Shown here piece by piece: positions 59,302 to 64,000 of a DNA stretch of 64,000 bases. Position 1 is the stretch's first letter; each line of letters opens with the position of its first letter. Both the position numbers and the translations under genes were made by a program. Source of the stretch: Sphingomonas sp. RIT328 (GTDB taxonomy: Bacteria; Pseudomonadota; Alphaproteobacteria; Sphingomonadales; Sphingomonadaceae); assembly GCF_000632225.1 (NCBI RefSeq), contig NZ_JFYV01000012.1, positions 267,095-331,094 on the forward strand, in the 5' to 3' direction. The notes below the pieces were generated by a model. The model searched no databases and was not told the DNA's origin. It worked only from the letters and a program-made list of their open reading frames with translations.

Positions 59302-60173
59302 CCGGCCTCTGGCGGCATCCGATCGCGCTCGGCCTCGGCGCGCTGATCCTCGTCATCCTGCTGTCGGCGACGATCACCATCGTGCCGGAGACGCAGCAGG
59401 CGGTGATCCTGCGCTTCGAACAGCCGGTGCGCACCGTCAACGCGTGGCGGCCCAACGAGCAGTTCGGCCGCACCGGCGCCGGGCCGATCCTGCGCATCCC
59501 GTTCATCGACCGACTGGTCTGGCTCAACAAGCGCGTGCTCGACGTCGATTACGACAATCAGCAGGTGCTGTCCTCCGACCAGCTGCGGCTGGAGGTGGAC
59601 GCCTATGCGCGCTTCCGCATCATCGATCCGCTGAAGGCGGTGAACGCCACCGGCAGCACCTCGCAGACGGAAAGCGCGATCACCGAGGCGCTGCGCCCGC
59701 TGCTCGGCAGCTCGATCCGCAACGAGCTCGGCAACCAGCCGTTCGCGACGCTGCTCAGCCCCGAGCGCGATCAGGTGATGGACAATATCCAGACGCGGAT
59801 GCAGCGGCTCGCCAGCCAATATGGCGTGCAGATCGTCGACGTGCGGATCAAACATGCCGACCTGCCCGACGGCAGCCCGCTCGACCGCGCGCTCGCCCGG
59901 ATGGCGACCGCGCGCCAGCAGCAGGCGACGACCATCCGCGCGCAGGGGCAGAAGGAAGCGCAGATCATCCGTGGCGAGGCGGATGCCGCGGCGGCGCGCA
60001 TCTATGCGCAAAGCTTCACCAAGGACGCCGACTTCTACGATTTCTACCGGGCGATGCAGTCCTACCGCCACACCTTCGGCGCGGATGGCGGCACCCCGCC
60101 GAGCGGGTCGACGTCGATCATCCTGTCGCCCGGAAACAGTTACTTGCGTGAGTTCGAAGGGCGGGGGCGTTGA
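59298..60173 (+). CDS. hflC: FtsH modulator HflC
   Basis: 291 residues, one N-terminal membrane segment (IALGLGALILVILLSATITI) and an SPFH domain (VPETQQAVILRFEQPVRTVN); the end DADFYDFYRAMQSYRHTF is typical of HflC. Partner of HflK. GTG start overlapping the hflK stop by four bases. degP follows after 116 bases. Confidence 0.97.
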   Translation: MTGLWRHPIALGLGALILVILLSATITIVPETQQAVILRFEQPVRTVNAWRPNEQFGRTGAGPILRIPFIDRLVWLNKRVLDVDYDNQQVLSSDQLRLEVDAYARFRIIDPLKAVNATGSTSQTESAITEALRPLLGSSIRNELGNQPFATLLSPERDQVMDNIQTRMQRLASQYGVQIVDVRIKHADLPDGSPLDRALARMATARQQQATTIRAQGQKEAQIIRGEADAAAARIYAQSFTKDADFYDFYRAMQSYRHTFGADGGTPPSGSTSIILSPGNSYLREFEGRGR

Positions 60174-60289
60174 TCCGCGGGAAATGAGCCCCCAACTTTC
60201 GGCAGTATGAACATTCAAGCGGCGTTCAGGCGTTTGGTCGCAGTAAGGCACCACGTCCGAATGCCCCTTATCAAGAGGATCTTCTCCTA

Positions 60290-61846
60290 GTGCGCTACGC
60301 TTACGCCATCACCAGTGCGCTTCTCCTCGGCGGCGCGACCGCCACCCTGGCGCTCCAGCCGAGCACCGCGCAGCAGGCGCAGAACGAGCCCGGCGCGATC
60401 CAGGCGGCGGTGCCGCGCGCCGGCGCGCCGATGAGCTTCGCCGACATGGTCGCCAAGTTGCAGCCGGCGGTGGTCAACATCTCGACCAAGCAGACGATCG
60501 TCCAGCGCCAGCCGGCCAACCCCTTCTCGGGCACGCCGTTCGGCGATCTGTTCGGCGGCATGGGCGGCGGGCAGGGCGGTGCGCCGGTCAAGCGCGAGGG
60601 CGCGTCGCTGGGGTCGGGCTTCCTGATCTCGCCCGATGGCTATGTCGTCACCAACAACCACGTCATCGCGCCGGGTGCGGAGGGGGCGACGGTCAATTCG
60701 ATCACCGTCACCCTGAGCAACAACAAGGAATATACCGCGCGGGTGATCGGCAAGGACCAGGATTCCGATCTAGCGCTGCTCAAGATCGACGCCGCCGGCC
60801 TGCCCTTCGTCAAATGGGGCGATTCGAGCCGTGCGCGCGTCGGCGACTGGGTGCTGGCGATCGGCGAGCCGTTCGGTCTCGGCGGCACCGTCACGGCGGG
60901 CATCATCTCGGCGATCAACCGCGTCACCGGCCAGGGCGGCGCCTATGATCAGTTCATCCAGACCGACGCCTCAATCAACCAGGGCAATTCGGGCGGCCCG
61001 ATGTTCGACCTCAACGGCAATGTGATCGGCGTCAATTCGCAGATCTTCAGCCAGTCGGGCGGCAATATCGGTATCGGTTTCGCCATCCCGGCGGCGACCG
61101 CCAAGCCGATCATCGAGACGTTCATGAAGGGCGGCAAGATCACCCGCGGCTATATCGGCGTGACGATCGGCGGCGCGGTCAACGACGATGCCGCCGCGGC
61201 ACTGGGCATCCCCAAGAACCAGGGCGAGCTGATCGCCCGCGTCGAGCCGGCCGGTCCGGCGGCGAAGGGCGGCCTGCGCGCCGGCGACGTCGTCACCAAG
61301 ATCAACGGCCAGCAGGTGACCCCCGACCAGACGCTGACGCGCCTCGTCTCGAACCTCCAGCCGGGCACCACCGCCCGGTTCGAGGTGCTGCGTGCCGGTC
61401 AGCCGGTGTCGGTCAACATCTCGGTCGCGACCCGCCCGTCGAACGATCAGATCCGCGCGCTGGCGAACGGCGGCGAGGATTCGGGCGGCTTCGGGCCGAA
61501 CGATCCGCAGACGGACGGCGACGACGACAGCGACGGCACGACGCAGGGCAGCACCGCCCCGCTCGGGCTCAACGTCCAGCCGCTGACGCCGGGGATCGCG
61601 CGCGCGATCGGCGTCGATTCGAGCGTGCAGGGGCTGGTGATCGCCACCGTCGATTCGAACAGCGACGCGGCCGGCAAGCTGAAGCGCGGTGACGTGATCC
61701 AGGCGATCAACGGTACGCCGGTCCGCACCACTGCGGACATGGCGCGACTGGTCGCGCAGGCCAAGGCGGCGGGTCGCCCGCAGGTGCTGCTGCTGGTGCA
61801 GCGCGGCCGCGGCGTGCCGCAGTTCCTGGCGCTGAAGGTCAAGTAA
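60290..61846 (+). CDS. degP: Do/DegP-family periplasmic serine protease
   Basis: 518 residues. Signal peptide, then a trypsin-like domain with catalytic His in YVVTNNHVIAPGAEG near residue 124, Asp in DQDSDLALLKIDAAG near 160 and Ser in INQGNSGGPMFDLNG near 235. Two PDZ domains follow (about 275-370 and 430-518). Degrades or refolds damaged envelope proteins. The start is GTG at 60290. It follows hflKC, as hflKC-degP is common in alphaproteobacteria. A terminator follows. Confidence 0.97.
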   Translation: MRYAYAITSALLLGGATATLALQPSTAQQAQNEPGAIQAAVPRAGAPMSFADMVAKLQPAVVNISTKQTIVQRQPANPFSGTPFGDLFGGMGGGQGGAPVKREGASLGSGFLISPDGYVVTNNHVIAPGAEGATVNSITVTLSNNKEYTARVIGKDQDSDLALLKIDAAGLPFVKWGDSSRARVGDWVLAIGEPFGLGGTVTAGIISAINRVTGQGGAYDQFIQTDASINQGNSGGPMFDLNGNVIGVNSQIFSQSGGNIGIGFAIPAATAKPIIETFMKGGKITRGYIGVTIGGAVNDDAAAALGIPKNQGELIARVEPAGPAAKGGLRAGDVVTKINGQQVTPDQTLTRLVSNLQPGTTARFEVLRAGQPVSVNISVATRPSNDQIRALANGGEDSGGFGPNDPQTDGDDDSDGTTQGSTAPLGLNVQPLTPGIARAIGVDSSVQGLVIATVDSNSDAAGKLKRGDVIQAINGTPVRTTADMARLVAQAKAAGRPQVLLLVQRGRGVPQFLALKVK

Positions 61847-61867
61847 GCCGCCATCCGGACGCCGTCA

Positions 61868-61906
61868 GGGCCGTCGCTCCCATCGGAGCGGCGGCCCTTT
61901 CCTTTT
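61868..61906 (+). terminator. Rho-independent terminator after degP
   Basis: GGGCCGTCGCTCC, loop CATC, GGAGCGGCGGCCC form a 13-pair stem with one G-T pair, followed by TTTCCTTTT. Confidence 0.9.
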
Positions 61907-61954
61907 CCCGGTCAGCCGCGGTAGGTCTGCTCGGGACAAGGGACAGGAACGGAC

Positions 61955-63559
61955 ATGAGCGACGGCATCTTCATCGGACTGGGCGGTGGCAAGCCGCAGA
62001 CCCTCGATCTGAGGCGCGCCAACCGCCACGGGCTGATCGCCGGCGCGACCGGCACCGGCAAGACGGTGACGGTGCAGGGGATCATCGAAAGCTTTTCGAG
62101 GGCCGGCGTGCCGAGTTTCGTCGCCGACGTGAAGGGCGATCTGTCCGGCCTCGCCATGGCCGGATCGCCGCAGGCGAAGACGCACGCGGCCTTCGCCGCC
62201 CGCGCCGCCGAGATCGGCGAGAGCGACTGGGCCTATGCCGACACGCCGGTGCAATTCTGGGACCTGTACGGCGAGCAGGGCCATCCGATCCGCACCACGG
62301 TGAGCGAGATGGGGCCGCTGCTGCTGTCGCGGCTGATGGACCTCAATACGGTGCAGGAGGGCGTGATGACGATCGCCTTCCATGTCGCCGACACGGAGGG
62401 GCTGCTGCTCCTCGACCTCGACGACCTGCAGGCGATGCTGGCGCATTGCGCGACCCGCGCCGACGAGCTCACCACCAGCTACGGCAATGTCTCCAAACAG
62501 TCGATCGGTGCGATCCAGCGCGCGCTGCTGCAATTGCGCACGCAGGGCGGCGATCATTTCTTCGGCGAGCCGGCGCTCGACATCGCCGATCTGATCGCCA
62601 CCGACGACAAGGGCAGGGGGATCGTCAACATCCTCGCCGCCGACAAATTGATGGCGGCGCCCAAGCTCTACAGCACCTTCCTGCTCTGGCTGATGAGCGA
62701 ATTGTTCGAGCATCTGCCCGAGGTCGGCGATCCCGACAAACCCAAGCTCGTCTTCTTCTTCGACGAGGCGCATTTGCTGTTCGACGACGCGCCCAAGGCG
62801 CTGCTCGACAAGATCGAACAGGTGGTGCGGCTGATCCGGTCGAAGGGGGTCGGCATCTATTTCATCACGCAGAACCCGATCGACGTGCCCGATACGATCG
62901 CCGGGCAGCTCGGCAACCGGGTGCAGCATGCCCTGCGCGCCTTCACCCCGCGCGATCAGGCGGCGGTGCGGTCGGCGGCGGAGACGTTCCGCGCCAATCC
63001 CGGCGTCGACGTCGCCACCGCGATCACCGAGCTCAAGGTCGGCGAGGCGCTGGTGTCGCTGTTGCAGGCGGACGGCGCGCCGTCGCCGGTCGAACGCACG
63101 CTGATCAAGCCGCCGGCGAGCCGCGTCGGGCCGGTGACGCCGCAGGAGCGCGGCGTGATGATCCAGACCGATGCGATCGGCGACCGCTACGACACCGCGG
63201 TCGACCGCGAATCGGCGGAAGAGATCCTCGCCGCCAAGACGCAGGAGGCCGCCGCGGCGGCGGCCGCGACGCGCGCGCAGGACGATGCCGCCAAGGCTGC
63301 CGCGGTCCAGGCCAAGGCCGACGCGCAGGCGGCCAAGGAGGCCGCGCGCGCCCAGGCGGCGCAGGCGCGCGAGGCCGCCAACTCGCCCTGGGCCAAGGCG
63401 ATGACCTCCGCCACCCGCGCCGCGAGCGCCTCGATCGGTCGGCAGGTCGCCAATGAGATCGGCAAACAGGTGTTCGGCAGCGGCTCGCGCCGCGGGTCGG
63501 CCGGCGGCGGTCTGATGGGGACGGTGCTGCGCAGCGTGCTGGGCAATCTGATGCGGTGA
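61955..63559 (+). CDS. HerA/YjgR-like ATPase (DUF853)
   Basis: 534 residues. Walker [21 protein letters not shown] near residue 27, [16 protein letters not shown] near 53, Walker [19 protein letters not shown] near 265 and an arginine-finger region [20 protein letters not shown] near 303. A long alanine-rich coiled segment (about residues 420-475) precedes a short conserved end ([20 protein letters not shown]). The family is related to HerA/FtsK translocases; its role is unknown. Its 3' end is partly duplicated just downstream. Confidence 0.9.
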   Translation: MSDGIFIGLGGGKPQTLDLRRANRHGLIAGATGTGKTVTVQGIIESFSRAGVPSFVADVKGDLSGLAMAGSPQAKTHAAFAARAAEIGESDWAYADTPVQFWDLYGEQGHPIRTTVSEMGPLLLSRLMDLNTVQEGVMTIAFHVADTEGLLLLDLDDLQAMLAHCATRADELTTSYGNVSKQSIGAIQRALLQLRTQGGDHFFGEPALDIADLIATDDKGRGIVNILAADKLMAAPKLYSTFLLWLMSELFEHLPEVGDPDKPKLVFFFDEAHLLFDDAPKALLDKIEQVVRLIRSKGVGIYFITQNPIDVPDTIAGQLGNRVQHALRAFTPRDQAAVRSAAETFRANPGVDVATAITELKVGEALVSLLQADGAPSPVERTLIKPPASRVGPVTPQERGVMIQTDAIGDRYDTAVDRESAEEILAAKTQEAAAAAAATRAQDDAAKAAAVQAKADAQAAKEAARAQAAQAREAANSPWAKAMTSATRAASASIGRQVANEIGKQVFGSGSRRGSAGGGLMGTVLRSVLGNLMR

Positions 63560-63603
63560 TGGGAGTGCCGCGCAGCGTGCTGGGCAGCCCGATGCGATGA
63601 GGG
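63516..63603 (+). repeat. 41-bp imperfect tandem duplication of the DUF853 gene end
   Basis: The last part of the gene (GCGCAGCGTGCTGGGCA then TCTGATGCGGTGATGGG) recurs 41 bases later as GCGCAGCGTGCTGGGCA then CCGATGCGATGAGGGG. The second copy lies after the stop codon. Confidence 0.75.
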
Positions 63604-63683
63604 GCGGACGGCTCGACGGGACCTCGCTGCGATCGTGCAGGCGCGTCCACCGCCTCGTTGAGTGATCTTTCCCTCACCCCCAT

Positions 63684-63789
63684 TCGTCATCCCGGCGCAA
63701 GCCCGGATCCATGGACACGGTGGACCGGCGTCGGCGCGCTGGCATTCGCGTCCCGCCTCCATGGATCCCGGCTTGCGCCGGGATGACGA
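63684..63789. repeat. REPIN-like paired inverted repeat, type C
   Basis: Left arm CGTCATCCCGGCGCAAGCCC with GGATCCATGGA, right arm TCCATGGATCCCGGCTTGCG with CCGGGATGACG, inverted across about 40 bases. Same type as 17011. The last 440 bases of the window contain this, the short repeats at 63954 and no supported gene. Confidence 0.85.
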
Positions 63790-63953
63790 GAGTGGGGGAC
63801 TGGGTGGCAAAGAGCGACAGGACGGGAGGCGGGCTGACGTAGGCGAAGGCCCGCGTCTCTCAACGGCTGCAAGCGGCTTTCCGCCCGCCGCGCCGCCGCC
63901 GCTCGTCTTCGCCTTCTGGCTCCTGCCTCCCGTTCGTCGCACTGCGCCTCCTC

Positions 63954-63990
63954 CTGCTAACTGCTAACTGCCAGCGGCCAGCGGCCAGCC
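63954..63990. repeat. Two adjacent heptamer tandem repeats
   Basis: CTGCTAA twice followed by CTG, then CCAGCGG twice followed by CCAGCC. Low-complexity non-coding DNA near the window end. Confidence 0.75.
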
Positions 63991-64000
63991 ACCAATCACC

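Noticed and set aside
60205..60234. An EcfG-type promoter (TGAAC, 18 bases, CGTT) before degP
   Set aside because: The -35 box has a mismatch, the spacing is at the edge of the allowed range, and the distance to the start is unremarkable; too weak to list.

Overview
The window is 64 kb of GC-rich chromosome from an alphaproteobacterium, most likely a sphingomonad (Sphingomonas or a close relative). The support is the gene order and content: gatC-gatA-gatB, tig, clpP-clpX, lon-HU, ribF-ileS-lspA-DUF3035, hflK-hflC-degP, a long TonB-dependent receptor, and a pyrB followed by an inactive dihydroorotase-like gene. Intergenic spacers carry many copies of a GC-rich inverted repeat. Almost everything is core housekeeping; the clear exception is one low-GC insert at about 6.3-8.2 kb.

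Layout. 0-4 kb: the end of serB, then an orphan ParA ATPase flanked by two exported SPOR-domain repeat proteins. 4-6.2 kb: pyrB and its overlapping dihydroorotase-like partner on the minus strand. 6.2-8.2 kb: AT-richer insert with one OLD-like ATPase. 8.2-13.4 kb: ruvX, a DUF3089 hydrolase and gatCAB. 14-17 kb: exported cyclophilin, two tiny co-directional genes, tRNA-Leu(UAG) and a trigger factor with a long basic tail. 17.1-20.3 kb: a family 2 glycosyltransferase, clpP and clpX. 20.7-24.9 kb: a CPBP-like membrane protein, an oxygenase-like protein, manganese catalase and a cation/proton antiporter. 24.9-30.2 kb: M1 aminopeptidase diverging from lon, then HU, tRNA-Val(CAC) and a small membrane protein. 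30.4-35.2 kb: a Pho-box-like array, a beta-helix-type lipoprotein and a TonB-dependent receptor. 35.2-39.8 kb: an HscC-type Hsp70 with its J-like partner, a 2-oxoglutarate oxygenase and ribF. 39.9-43.5 kb: ileS-lspA-DUF3035. 43.9-48 kb: metC-like lyase, sseA, an Fe-S photolyase and queF. 48.1-51.7 kb: a GT4 glycosyltransferase and a GH130 enzyme. 52.2-57.1 kb: OPT transporter, hom, two paralogous small exported proteins and a CoA-binding protein. 57.2-63.6 kb: apbC, hflK-hflC, degP and a DUF853 ATPase.

How it fits together. Protein quality control dominates: trigger factor, ClpXP, Lon, HflKC, DegP, an Hsp70/J pair, an exported prolyl isomerase and an M1 peptidase. A good sigma-32-like promoter precedes lon. 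Envelope and nutrient functions (Pho-box-linked TonB receptor and lipoprotein, OPT transporter, lipoprotein signal peptidase) and translation functions (GatCAB, IleRS, QueF, two tRNAs) make up most of the rest.

The most interesting items are the OLD-like ATPase inserted between pyrB and ruvX, the tandem PhoB-like half-sites before the lipoprotein/receptor pair, the GT4-GH130 pair, the trigger-factor tail and the family of paired inverted repeats (REPIN-like) found only between genes. No CRISPR array, prophage, insertion sequence or rRNA was seen.
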